The notes below the pieces were generated by a model. It searched no databases. It saw nothing but the letters and a program-made list of their open reading frames with translations, and was not told where the DNA came from. Shown in pieces: positions 17,467-25,576 of a DNA stretch of 57,016 nt (within the stretch, counting starts at the first letter, position 1; every line of letters begins with the position of its first letter). The position numbers and the translations under genes were made by a program. Source of the stretch: CADEFX01 sp050260355 (GTDB lineage: Bacteria > Pseudomonadota > Alphaproteobacteria > Rhizobiales > Hyphomicrobiaceae); the NCBI GenBank assembly GCA_050260355.1, contig JBLNBZ010000100.1, positions 1 to 57,016 on the forward strand. The letters run 5' to 3'.

Positions 17467-18333
17467 ATGCTGGAGAAGTGGATCTCGTCGAACGCGCCGC
17501 AGGACGGTGAGCGCCCTCGCCACGTCGTGATCGAGCCCGACAAGCGCCTCTTCAGCCTGGATCTCGACGCGCTGTGGGAGTATCGCGAGCTGATCTACTT
17601 CATCGTCTGGAAGGACCTGAAGACGCGCTACAAGCAAACGGCGCTCGGGGTCGGCTGGGCCGTGCTGCAGCCGTTCCTGACGATGCTGATCTTCACGATG
17701 ATCTTCTCCTACGTCGTCCACCTGCCGCTGCAAGGTATCCCCTATCCCCTGTTCGCGTTTACGGCCCTTGTGCCGTGGGCGTACTTTTCGCAAGCCATGA
17801 GCCGAAGCGGCATGGCTCTGGTCGGCAACGCCAACTTGATCAGCAAGGTCTACTTCCCGCGGCTGATCATTCCGCTGGCCGCAGTGACCACACCGTTCGT
17901 CGACCTTATCCTGACCTCGCTGGTGCTCCTCGGCTTGATGGCCTGGTATCAGCATCTGCCGTCGATGGCATTGGTCTGGCTGCCCTTGTTAGTCGGTTTG
18001 GCATTCCTGGCCGCGCTGGCGATCGGACTGTGGCTCGCGGCCCTGAACGTCCAGTATCGCGACGTCACGCACGTGATCCCGTTTCTGGTGCAGGTGGGCT
18101 TGTTCGCTTCACCCGTCGCCTATCCGTCTTCCATGGTGCCGGCCGCGTGGCAGGGTGTGTACGCGCTCAATCCCATGGTCGCGGTCATCGAGGGCTTCCG
18201 GTGGTGTCTGCTCGACACGACGCCACCGAGCCTTCAAACGATTGCCTTGGGCACGCTGACCGTGGCCGTGCTCTTCGTCAGCGGACTCGCTTACTTCAAG
18301 TCGACCGAGCGCACGTTCGCAGATGTCATATAG
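17467..18333 (+). CDS. wzm: Polysaccharide ABC exporter permease (Wzm type)
   Basis: A 288-residue ABC-2 family membrane subunit with about six helices. ELIYFIVWKDLKTRYKQTALGVGWAVLQPFLTMLIFTMIF is the classical N-terminal segment (the K-x-R-Y-K-Q motif and first helix) of KpsM/Wzm transporters, and FSRSGMALVGNANLISKVYFPRLIIPL-type sequence follows. The C-terminus has the LNPMVAVIEGFRWCLLD segment of O-antigen exporters. With the ATPase 20 bases downstream it forms a complete exporter for a finished undecaprenyl-linked glycan. ATG 17467 is used; GTG 17461 is two codons upstream. The frame of the downstream ATPase is open through this gene, but that reading lacks membrane pattern. Confidence 0.88.
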   Translation: MLEKWISSNAPQDGERPRHVVIEPDKRLFSLDLDALWEYRELIYFIVWKDLKTRYKQTALGVGWAVLQPFLTMLIFTMIFSYVVHLPLQGIPYPLFAFTALVPWAYFSQAMSRSGMALVGNANLISKVYFPRLIIPLAAVTTPFVDLILTSLVLLGLMAWYQHLPSMALVWLPLLVGLAFLAALAIGLWLAALNVQYRDVTHVIPFLVQVGLFASPVAYPSSMVPAAWQGVYALNPMVAVIEGFRWCLLDTTPPSLQTIALGTLTVAVLFVSGLAYFKSTERTFADVI

Positions 18334-18353
18334 CTAGGACGGCGCTCCTTTCG

Positions 18354-19604
18354 ATGACGCACGCCGCCATCCGCATCCAGGGCCTTTCCAAGCAGTACGT
18401 GCTGCCTTCGGGTGCGGAGCGGCACGACACACTGCGCTCGGCAGTCATGGCCCGGGCGAGCCGCATGTTTCGGCCCGAGCCACCTGCGACGGCGGAGCCC
18501 TTCTGGGCCCTGCGCGACATTTCCTTCGACGTCAACGCCGGGGATGTGATCGGCATCATCGGCCGCAACGGCGCAGGCAAGAGCACGCTGCTGAAGCTCC
18601 TGTCGCGCGTGACCGCGCCCACAAGCGGCCGCGTCGACATCTATGGCCGCGTCGGCTCCCTGCTCGAGGTCGGCACCGGGTTCGATCGCGAGCTCACCGG
18701 CCGTGAGAACGTCTACCTCAACGGCGCCATCCTGGGCATGCGCAAGCGCGAGATCGACCGCAAGTTCGACGAGATCGTCGCCTTCGCCGAGGTCGAGCAG
18801 TTTATCGACACACCCGTCAAGCGCTACAGCAGCGGCATGTATCTGCGCCTCGCGTTCGCCGTAGCCGCTCACCTCGAGCCCGAGATCCTGATCCTGGACG
18901 AGGTCCTGGCGGTCGGCGACGCGAGGTTCCAGGCCCGCTGCCTCGGCAAGATGGGAGAGGTTGCAGCGGCCGGACGCACTGTCCTCTTCGTGAGCCACAA
19001 CATGGCCGCCATCGCCCGCTTCTGTCCGCGGTGCGTCTGGCTCGAGCAGGGCCGGTTGCGCGAGTTCGGGCCCACCGAGGAGATCGTCGGCCGCTATCTC
19101 ACGCTCGATGCGGCCAACGAAGCCCAGGTCTCGTTTCCCGAGGATAGCGCGCCAGGCTCGGACTACGTGAAGCTGCTGGCGGTGCGCCTCAAGAACGGCC
19201 GGGGAGTGCCGACCGCATCGATCGGCAGCAGCGAGCCCGTGGTCATCGAGCTCGAATACCGTACGCTGCGAGACACCAACGGACTTCGCCTCGGCGTCAC
19301 GCTGATCACACGCGACGGCTCGGTCCTGCTCAGCACCAAAGACCTCGACGTCCTTCCCGAAAATCTGCACCGCCCGCCCGGCCGCTACGTCAGCCGCTGC
19401 GAGCTGCCGGCCAACTTTCTCAACTCCGGCCAATACTATGTCTCGGTTGGCGCGGACTTTCCGATGATCCAAGGCCACTTCCAACTCGACCGGGTCGTCT
19501 CGTTCCTGGTCGAGCCGGCGGGAGGCGGCGGCAGCCATATCCCGGATGGACGCGCGGGATTTCTTCGCATGTCGTTTCCCTGGACCCAGCAGCGGTTGGA
19601 TTAG
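18354..19604 (+). CDS. wzt: Polysaccharide ABC exporter ATPase with C-terminal substrate domain (Wzt type)
   Basis: A 416-residue ABC ATPase. Walker A is GRNGAGKST (residues 70-78), the signature is YSSGMYLR (about 158-165) and Walker B ILILDE (about 178-183), followed by SHNMAAIARFCPR at the switch His. Residues from about 255 to the end form an extra beta-sandwich, beginning after YLTLDAANEAQ and including SSEPVVIELEYR and LNSGQYYVSVGA, as in Wzt proteins that read a modified chain end. That fits an FkbM methyltransferase in the same run: the methyl cap could be the export signal. The real start is ATG 18354; the frame is open upstream through the permease gene only because of base composition. 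Confidence 0.88.
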   Translation: MTHAAIRIQGLSKQYVLPSGAERHDTLRSAVMARASRMFRPEPPATAEPFWALRDISFDVNAGDVIGIIGRNGAGKSTLLKLLSRVTAPTSGRVDIYGRVGSLLEVGTGFDRELTGRENVYLNGAILGMRKREIDRKFDEIVAFAEVEQFIDTPVKRYSSGMYLRLAFAVAAHLEPEILILDEVLAVGDARFQARCLGKMGEVAAAGRTVLFVSHNMAAIARFCPRCVWLEQGRLREFGPTEEIVGRYLTLDAANEAQVSFPEDSAPGSDYVKLLAVRLKNGRGVPTASIGSSEPVVIELEYRTLRDTNGLRLGVTLITRDGSVLLSTKDLDVLPENLHRPPGRYVSRCELPANFLNSGQYYVSVGADFPMIQGHFQLDRVVSFLVEPAGGGGSHIPDGRAGFLRMSFPWTQQRLD

Positions 19605-19613
19605 GCGGCCCTT

Positions 19614-20717
19614 ATGAACCGCACCCAGGCCAGAGAGCAAACTGTGGTATGGGAAGCTTTGGCCCCGGAGCCGGCCGGCGCGGCCGTCCGCAATACGCAT
19701 GCGACCGGCGGGGCCACGATCTCGGTCGTCATCCCCTATTTCCAGCGCAAGCCCGGCATACTATCGGCCGCGCTGCGCTCCATCGCCGCGCAGCAGGGCC
19801 TCGATGGACACGCCGTGCAGATTCTCATCGTCGATGACGGATCTCTGGCCCCGCCCGAGCCGGAGCTTGCATCGGTCCAGCTTCCGCCGGCCTTCAGCGC
19901 CAGGATCATCCGGCAGCCGAACTCAGGCCCTGCCGCGGCGCGCAACACGGGCCTGGCCGCCGTGGAACCCTCCTGCGAGTACGTCGCCTTCCTCGACTCG
20001 GACGACACCTGGGAGCCCAATCATCTCTCGACCGCGCTCAGCGCCCTTCGGCACGGCGAATTCTACTTCGGCGACATCTGGTATGACGACGCTGCCACCT
20101 GGTTCGATGGTTTGGCGCACTTCCGCACCGAGGAAACGCAGCGCGCGGCCACAGCCATAGATCGCGAGGCCGCAGTCTTCTCCTTCCCGGGCGACTCCGG
20201 AATGAAGTTCCTGCTGCGCGAGTGCGTGCCGCACACCTCCACGGTCGTCTACGCTTTCAAGCGCCATTGCGATCTGCGCTTCGATCCGCGCCTACGCATG
20301 GCTGGGGAGGACTATCTTTTCTGGCTGCGCCTATGCCGCGCCTCGCAAGGCACATGCTACTCCCTGCGCCCCATCGCGCGCCGCGGCCATGGCATCGACC
20401 TCTATCGCAGCGCGCTCAACTGGGACAGCCCCGAGTGCATTCGCCGGCTGTCCTACAAGCTCATCCTGTACCGGCAGCTCTATCGCGAGTTCGGCGCCGC
20501 GGGAGACGAGGCCGACCTCCTTGGCATGATCCACCGTCTCCGGCTCAGCATCAGCTACCTGATGTTGCGCAACATGCTGCGGCATCCGGCCGTGAACCTC
20601 GACGTGCTATGGCAATTGAAGCACCAGGATCCGGCTCTGTTCTTCGGAATGCCGCTGATGGCGGCACGCGCGCTCTTCAGCAGGCTTGCGGGGCGACTGG
20701 ACTTCGCCGTTGGCTGA
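19614..20717 (+). CDS. Family 2 glycosyltransferase
   Basis: A 367-residue GT-A glycosyltransferase. ISVVIPYFQRKPGILSAALRSIAAQQ and QILIVDDGSLAPPEPEL give the nucleotide-binding half, and YVAFLDSDDTWEPNHLSTAL has the metal-site DSDD. FDPRLRMAGEDYLFWLRLCRA is the acceptor-side GED motif. It starts nine bases after the Wzt stop, so the three genes are likely co-transcribed. The region after residue 270 is helical and of unknown role. It should add a sugar to the repeat unit exported by the Wzm/Wzt pair or to the lipid-linked chain; specificity is unknown. Confidence 0.83.
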   Translation: MNRTQAREQTVVWEALAPEPAGAAVRNTHATGGATISVVIPYFQRKPGILSAALRSIAAQQGLDGHAVQILIVDDGSLAPPEPELASVQLPPAFSARIIRQPNSGPAAARNTGLAAVEPSCEYVAFLDSDDTWEPNHLSTALSALRHGEFYFGDIWYDDAATWFDGLAHFRTEETQRAATAIDREAAVFSFPGDSGMKFLLRECVPHTSTVVYAFKRHCDLRFDPRLRMAGEDYLFWLRLCRASQGTCYSLRPIARRGHGIDLYRSALNWDSPECIRRLSYKLILYRQLYREFGAAGDEADLLGMIHRLRLSISYLMLRNMLRHPAVNLDVLWQLKHQDPALFFGMPLMAARALFSRLAGRLDFAVG

Positions 20718-20741
20718 ACCGCTTTGCAAGACGGGGCGCTG

Positions 20742-22334
20742 ATGCATAAACACGTCGTCGACGCACGTGCGCTGCGCTGGATCTCGATGCAACAGGTCGC
20801 TGCCTTTTGCGGCCTCCTCGCCGTGGTGATCATCCTTCAGATCGTCGACGGCGCGTTCCACAGCGAGCTCGGCGGACATCCCGACGAGCCGCCGCACTAC
20901 GTTACAGGTCTGCTGGTTCGCGATTACATCGCGGCGGGTCTTCCCGGCTCACCGCTCGCCTACGCGCAGGACTACTACGATCACTATCCCAAGGTCGCGC
21001 TCGGCAACTGGCCGCCCGGCTTCTATCTGCTCCAGGCGGCGTGGACCCTGGCGTTCTCCCCGCAACGCACGCCGGTGATGCTGTTGATGGCGGCGCTGAC
21101 GGCGCTGCTCGGCACCGTTCTATTTGCCGCCCTGCGGTCCTTGTTCAACACGCCCATGGCCGTCGCCGGTGCGCTGTTCCTTGTCACCCTCCCTCTGGTG
21201 CAATGGCTCAGCGCCCGCGTCATGCCCGATACGACCGTGGCGCTCCTGTCGCTCGTGGCCATCATCTTCTTCGGTCGGTTTCTCGATTCCGAGCGCGGCA
21301 GCGATGCGCTGCTCTTCGGCCTGTTCTCGGCTGCGGCCGTCCTGACCAAAGGCACCGGCCTTGCGCTTGCGCTCGTGCCGCCCGTTGCGTTGCTGCTGAC
21401 AAGCAAATGGCATCTTCTGAAACGGCCGAGCCTGTGGGGCGCGGCGCTCATCGTTGCCGTCCTTGCCGGGCCTTGGACATGGATGTTCCGCGAGGTGACG
21501 CGCGCCTCCTGGGCCGCCGACTCGCTGGACGCCCAGTTCCTGCGCTGGGCGATCCCGTTCTATGCCACGGAATGGGCCGCCGCCATCGGCCTCGCATTCG
21601 TGCCGCTCGCTTGCCTGGGCGTCTGGGCCACGCTCGGCACGACGGCGAGGCGCCATGAAGCACACGGCATTTGGCCCGCCTCAGCGGCCCTCATGGTCGG
21701 GCTTCTGCTGCTGCTCGTGGTCACGCCCGCCGGAACGGAAGCCCGCTATCTCATGCCGATCATTCCGCCCACCATCTTGTTCTGCGCGGCGGGCGTGTGG
21801 GCCCTGTCCGACTTGACCGCCGATTGGTCACGTTACCTGCGGATCGCCGCCGCTGCGCTCTTCATCGGCCTTGCCGCATGGTCTGCCGCCGGCGCGACCG
21901 TCAAGAACGAGACCGGCTACGAGGCCGTCGTCAAGTCCGTGCTGGAGAGGCCCGATGCCGCCAAGGCCCGCTTGCTGATCGTTTCCGACGCCGTCGGAGA
22001 GGGGCAGTTCATCGCGGAGATGGCCATGCGCGAGCACCGGCCCGGCCATACCATCCGGCGCGCCAGCAAGGTCCTGTCGTCGAGCAGCTGGACGGGCCGC
22101 AACTACCGGCTCCTGGTTCGGAACCCCGATCATTTCCTTTCGTTGCTGGCGAGCGAGAATATCGACCTTCTCGTCGTTGACCAAACCGTGCCGAGCCCGC
22201 TCCCTCATGAAGGGATCGTGCTAGAGGCCCTGCGGACGCATCCCGACCGGTTCCATCTGCTTTCCCGTTTTTCCGCCACGCGTGACTCCAAGACCTATCC
22301 GGACGGCATTTCTCTTTACGCTATCATCCGGTGA
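20742..22334 (+). CDS. GT39/ArnT-like membrane glycosyltransferase
   Basis: A 530-residue polytopic GT-C enzyme with about eleven helices. Family features: GHPDEPPHYVTGLLVRDYI in the first periplasmic loop, which holds the acidic catalytic-type residues of PMT_2/ArnT enzymes, then NWPPGFYLLQAAW, RVMPDTTVALLSLVAI and AVLTKGTGLALALVPPVALL. Such enzymes take a sugar from a polyprenyl-phosphate donor in the periplasm and attach it to a glycan, lipid or protein. The C-terminal 150 residues are soluble and periplasmic. It precedes a GtrA flippase by 16 bases, which fits use of a flipped lipid-linked sugar. ATG 20742 (GACGGGG upstream) is preferred to TTG 20724. Confidence 0.8.
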   Translation: MHKHVVDARALRWISMQQVAAFCGLLAVVIILQIVDGAFHSELGGHPDEPPHYVTGLLVRDYIAAGLPGSPLAYAQDYYDHYPKVALGNWPPGFYLLQAAWTLAFSPQRTPVMLLMAALTALLGTVLFAALRSLFNTPMAVAGALFLVTLPLVQWLSARVMPDTTVALLSLVAIIFFGRFLDSERGSDALLFGLFSAAAVLTKGTGLALALVPPVALLLTSKWHLLKRPSLWGAALIVAVLAGPWTWMFREVTRASWAADSLDAQFLRWAIPFYATEWAAAIGLAFVPLACLGVWATLGTTARRHEAHGIWPASAALMVGLLLLLVVTPAGTEARYLMPIIPPTILFCAAGVWALSDLTADWSRYLRIAAAALFIGLAAWSAAGATVKNETGYEAVVKSVLERPDAAKARLLIVSDAVGEGQFIAEMAMREHRPGHTIRRASKVLSSSSWTGRNYRLLVRNPDHFLSLLASENIDLLVVDQTVPSPLPHEGIVLEALRTHPDRFHLLSRFSATRDSKTYPDGISLYAIIR

Positions 22335-22350
22335 GGGAGTACACACCCAC

Positions 22351-22737
22351 ATGAGCCTCGCCGTATTCGCAAGGTATTTTGTTGCTGGCAGCATCGCGGC
22401 CGGCGTGCACTTGTTGTCCCTCGCGCTGCTCATCAGGCTCGGCTGCCCGGCGCTCGCCGCCTCGATGCTCGGCTTCTGTATCGCGCTCGTCGTCAACTAC
22501 GCGCTGCAATACTACTGGACCTTCCGCCACTCCGGATCGCACGTCACCGTTTTCACGCGATACGTCACCGTGAACATAGGTGGCTTCGTCCTCAACGCGA
22601 TCGTATTTCACGCCATCGATAGCCTGTCGATCCTGCCGCCCGTGGTGACTCAGGCGATCACGATCCTCATCGTCTTCGTGTTCAACTTCGTGCTCAACGC
22701 GTCGTTCTCTTTCGCCTCGCCGCAGCCGCGGAAGTAG
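22351..22737 (+). CDS. GtrA-family polyprenyl-phosphate-sugar flippase
   Basis: A 128-residue membrane protein with four helices, matching the GtrA/ArnE-like family. FARYFVAGSIAAGVHLLSLALLI is the typical start, FCIALVVNYALQYYWTFRHSG carries the conserved N-Y-x-L-x-x-x-W-T-F motif, and FVFNFVLNASFSFA ends helix four. The family moves polyprenyl-phosphate-linked sugars across the inner membrane. It lies between a GT39-type enzyme (probable user of the flipped donor) and a HAD phosphatase. ATG 22351 is the start; an upstream in-frame extension overlaps the end of the previous gene and lacks similarity. Confidence 0.85.
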   Translation: MSLAVFARYFVAGSIAAGVHLLSLALLIRLGCPALAASMLGFCIALVVNYALQYYWTFRHSGSHVTVFTRYVTVNIGGFVLNAIVFHAIDSLSILPPVVTQAITILIVFVFNFVLNASFSFASPQPRK

Positions 22738-22769
22738 CGCCGGTGCCGGAACGGGGGTCTTTTGGGATC

Positions 22770-23435
22770 ATGCGCACGCTTCGCGCCGCCGTATTCGATC
22801 TCGACGGCACCATCATCGCCAAGGACATGTTTGGCATGTGGATCCGGGAGCATCTGCAAACGAGCCCCTTGGGCCTCGTGCGCGGGTTGATGCGGCCAGC
22901 GGATTCTCCGACTCCTGGTCCGCGCTCTTTTCGCGACGGCATGAAGTGCCGTATTGCAGCCGGTTGCATGCGCGTGTGGCAGGCGAGCGAGGACTGCAGA
23001 AACGTACGGGACCGTCTCGTCGCCAAGGTGCTCGCCGAGCTTGTCGCGAAAGGTGCACGCGAGGAGATCGAGAAGCATCGGCGCGAGCGCCGCCTGCTCG
23101 TCCTGGCCACCGGAAGCCTCGACTTTTACGCCGAGCCGCTCGCGCGCGCACTCGGGTTCGACGAGGTCATCGCCACGCGCTCGGATCCCGAGGCGGGCCC
23201 GCGCAACCGCGGCATCATCGGCCCCAACGTTCGCGGCGCAGTGAAGCGCGATCTCACCGCCCGCCTCTTGAAGACGCATGGCCTGGATCTCGCCAGGGAC
23301 GCGGTGGCGTACTCCGACAGCGCGAGCGATTTTCCGCTGCTCGACGCCGCGGCCCAAGGCGTGCTCGTCAATCCATCATCGCGCACGGCACGAGCAGCCA
23401 GGCAGAAGCCTTACACGATCGTGCACTGGCACTGA
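22770..23435 (+). CDS. HAD-superfamily phosphatase (HAD-IB type)
   Basis: A 221-residue HAD hydrolase. AAVFDLDGTIIAKDMFG is motif I (D-x-D-G-T), LVLATGSLDFYAEPLARALGFDEVIATR is motif II (T/S), and VAYSDSASDFPLLDAA is motif IV. The middle region resembles the phosphoserine-phosphatase-like IB group. Such phosphatases are often next to, or fused to, UbiA-type prenyltransferases that make polyprenyl-phosphoribose, where they remove the 5-phosphate; the UbiA gene is convergent here, 48 bases downstream. I use ATG 22770; GTG 22743 is an equal candidate six bases after the GtrA stop. The pairing with UbiA is inferred from position. Confidence 0.78.
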   Translation: MRTLRAAVFDLDGTIIAKDMFGMWIREHLQTSPLGLVRGLMRPADSPTPGPRSFRDGMKCRIAAGCMRVWQASEDCRNVRDRLVAKVLAELVAKGAREEIEKHRRERRLLVLATGSLDFYAEPLARALGFDEVIATRSDPEAGPRNRGIIGPNVRGAVKRDLTARLLKTHGLDLARDAVAYSDSASDFPLLDAAAQGVLVNPSSRTARAARQKPYTIVHWH

Positions 23436-23483
23436 GAGAGGCCGTCCCCTCCCTTCCGGGCTTCGCAACACATGGCAAGTGCA

Positions 23484-24473
23484 TTACCACTTGATGCTGA
23501 TGTAGTGCGCCTCGACCAGGCCGTGCAGCGGCGGCACGTCGACGAACGTGAGGATCAGGAAGCCCAGCGCGACCAAGCCCACCGCGAGCATCAGTTGATG
23601 CTCGCCAAACAGCCGCTCCGGCGCCTGCGCGGTCGATTGCGGCTTGAGCCCGATGTGAAGGTACAGGCAGAAGAGCGCCGCCAGCAGCGGGATCGCCAGC
23701 AGATACTCGATGCGGTACTTGACCATGAACACGGCCAGCCCCACCAGCGAGATCTGCGCATAGAGAAATCCGGCGAGCAGCAACCGCTCCTCGGTGTAGT
23801 GGCGGAACGAGCGGCGATACTCATGCAGCTTCGACAGCCCGACCTTGCTCGTGACCTCGCGAAACTCGGCCAGCCGCTTCGTATTCATCAGGAAGGCGCC
23901 GCCCATCCAATAGGCCAGCAGCACGCTGCCCGGCGGCAGAGAGGTCGGGTCGACCATCGCCCAACCGAAGATCATGCGGATGGGATTGTTGATCGACTCC
24001 GACAGAACGTCGACGAACACATGATCCTTGGAGCGCAGCGGCGGCACGTTGTAGATGAGGCCGCTCAGCAAAAGAGCGACCGTCGTGCCGGTGACGAGCG
24101 GGGCCACGGCGCCGGCGCAGATCAGCGAGAGCGCTGCCAGCACCACGTACTCGATGATGACGATCGTGCCGCTCAGGCGCCGCGCCACGCAGGGCCGGCT
24201 CGACTTGCTCGGATGATGCGCATCGAACGATGCGTCGAGCCACTCGTTGATGACGTAGTTGGCGGATGCGCTCAACACGCAGCTCAGCAGCGTGAGGACG
24301 ACACCCGCGACGGAAAGGACGCTGTGATCCGCGCGCAGCAGCAGCGCGAGGGCGATGCCTGGAATGATGAACACGTGCTTGATCGCGTGATCAAGACGCA
24401 TGATCGACAGGTAGTCCGCGATGGTCCCGGGAGCCCGCGCGTCCTGCAAGCTCTCCACATTTTGATGCAGCAT
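23484..24473 (-). CDS. UbiA-family prenyltransferase, possibly polyprenyl-phosphate phosphoribosyltransferase
   Basis: A 329-residue membrane prenyltransferase with eight or nine helices. The first conserved motif is NEWLDASFDAHHPSKSSRP (the N-x3-D-x3-D metal site), and a later loop DHVFVDVLSESINNP has the second acidic region, though not the standard D-x3-D of UbiA. The H-P-x-K-x-x-R-P tail is seen in decaprenyl-phosphate phosphoribose synthases (NoeC/Rv3806c type), so a phosphoribosyl transfer onto a polyprenyl phosphate is plausible; quinone or haem synthesis is the other option. ATG 24473 has AGGAG upstream; the ORF extends 11 codons further. It is convergent with the HAD gene and divergent from the GH16 gene. 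Confidence 0.75.
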   Translation of the reverse strand: MLHQNVESLQDARAPGTIADYLSIMRLDHAIKHVFIIPGIALALLLRADHSVLSVAGVVLTLLSCVLSASANYVINEWLDASFDAHHPSKSSRPCVARRLSGTIVIIEYVVLAALSLICAGAVAPLVTGTTVALLLSGLIYNVPPLRSKDHVFVDVLSESINNPIRMIFGWAMVDPTSLPPGSVLLAYWMGGAFLMNTKRLAEFREVTSKVGLSKLHEYRRSFRHYTEERLLLAGFLYAQISLVGLAVFMVKYRIEYLLAIPLLAALFCLYLHIGLKPQSTAQAPERLFGEHQLMLAVGLVALGFLILTFVDVPPLHGLVEAHYISIKW

Positions 24474-24744
24474 CGGACCGCAGCTCCTCGCACCAACTCC
24501 GCACACAGCCCGCCAATGGGCGCATCGAGACGGGTCCGGCTCGTCCGGCCCCCTGCTGCCACGCCCGCCTGCGGCTCATATGATTAGCATGCGGCGCTCG
24601 ACCGCAACGCCGACCATTCAGCGGTATGGTCAATACCACAATCGCGGGGTGCCCATCCGACCGATAGTGCTGGTTGACCTGGCAACGATTGCGCTCAATC
24701 GTTGCGGCAAGCAGGCGCAACCCTATTTCTGAGCGGAGTCCAGC

Positions 24745-25545
24745 ATGAAGCCCACTGTGCTGCTCGCCGCGCTGCTGTTGTGTGCACCGGTGGCTCGGGG
24801 GGAAGCCCAGGAAGCAACAGGGCGCTCCTTCGTCGACAACTTCGAAAATCTGGATCTCAGTCGCTGGTTCGCGTCGAACGGATGGGCGGGGGGTGATCAC
24901 ACCGATTGCACGCTGTTTCACCGCAACGTGGCGCATCGACCCGGCGCCGTCGATCTCACGCTGAGGAAGGATCCCAACCCGCTGCGCGAGTTCAGTTGCG
25001 GCGACCTTCAATCGCACCAGACCTACGGCTACGGCACCTACGAGGTTCGCATGCGCGCCGCCGAGGCGCCGGGGCTCGTCTCCGCCTTCTTCACGTTCAC
25101 CCGCGCATCCGACGGCAGCGGTCACGACGAGATCGATATCGAGTTTCTCGGCAAGGACCGGCGACTTGCCCAGCTCGGCATTTTTGCCAGTGGGATGACC
25201 TACCCCGGTTTCGATGCCAGGCTCGATCCGGATGCCACGACCATGAACGACTATGCCTTCGAGTGGCTGCCCGACAGCATACGCTGGTTCATCGGGGGCA
25301 AGGTCGTGCACGAGCTGCATCGCACGCCCGACAAGCCGTTCCCTTTCAGGCCCGGCAAGATCTTCCTCAGCATCTGGAATGGACGCGGCCGGAACATGGA
25401 GCAATGGCTCGGCCGCTTCGTTGATCCCGGCGTTCCTTTGGTCGCCACAGTCGAGCGCGTCAGCTTCACCGAGATGGGCCAGCCGTGCCAGTTTCCCACC
25501 TCGGTGGCTTGCCAGCCCGGCGCCAACGGCAGGCCGGCAGAATAG
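24745..25545 (+). CDS. Secreted glycoside hydrolase family 16, ExoK-like, active-site intact
   Basis: A 266-residue beta-glycanase with a signal peptide (KPTVLLAALLLCAPVARG, cleavage near residue 20-23). The catalytic signature is GHDEIDIEFLG: nucleophile E129, D131 and acid/base E133 are all present. WFASNGWAGGDHTDCTLF, GYGTYEVRMRA and DYAFEWLPDSIRWF are typical GH16 strands. Such enzymes cut beta-1,3/1,4-glucans; ExoK in rhizobia trims succinoglycan as it is secreted, so this one may set polymer length outside the cell. A GGAG site precedes the ATG. It is divergent from the UbiA gene and convergent with the bifunctional glycosyltransferase gene. A second, catalytically altered copy lies at 33540. 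Confidence 0.88.
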   Translation: MKPTVLLAALLLCAPVARGEAQEATGRSFVDNFENLDLSRWFASNGWAGGDHTDCTLFHRNVAHRPGAVDLTLRKDPNPLREFSCGDLQSHQTYGYGTYEVRMRAAEAPGLVSAFFTFTRASDGSGHDEIDIEFLGKDRRLAQLGIFASGMTYPGFDARLDPDATTMNDYAFEWLPDSIRWFIGGKVVHELHRTPDKPFPFRPGKIFLSIWNGRGRNMEQWLGRFVDPGVPLVATVERVSFTEMGQPCQFPTSVACQPGANGRPAE

Positions 25546-25576
25546 GCGGCGCCAAAGGACGGCGCGCTGCTCGCCG

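Noticed and set aside
17574..18353. Extension of the Wzt frame through the Wzm gene
   Set aside because: The Wzm frame is strongly supported by helices and motifs; ATG 18354 begins a normal Wzt N-terminus, so the upstream open stretch is incidental.
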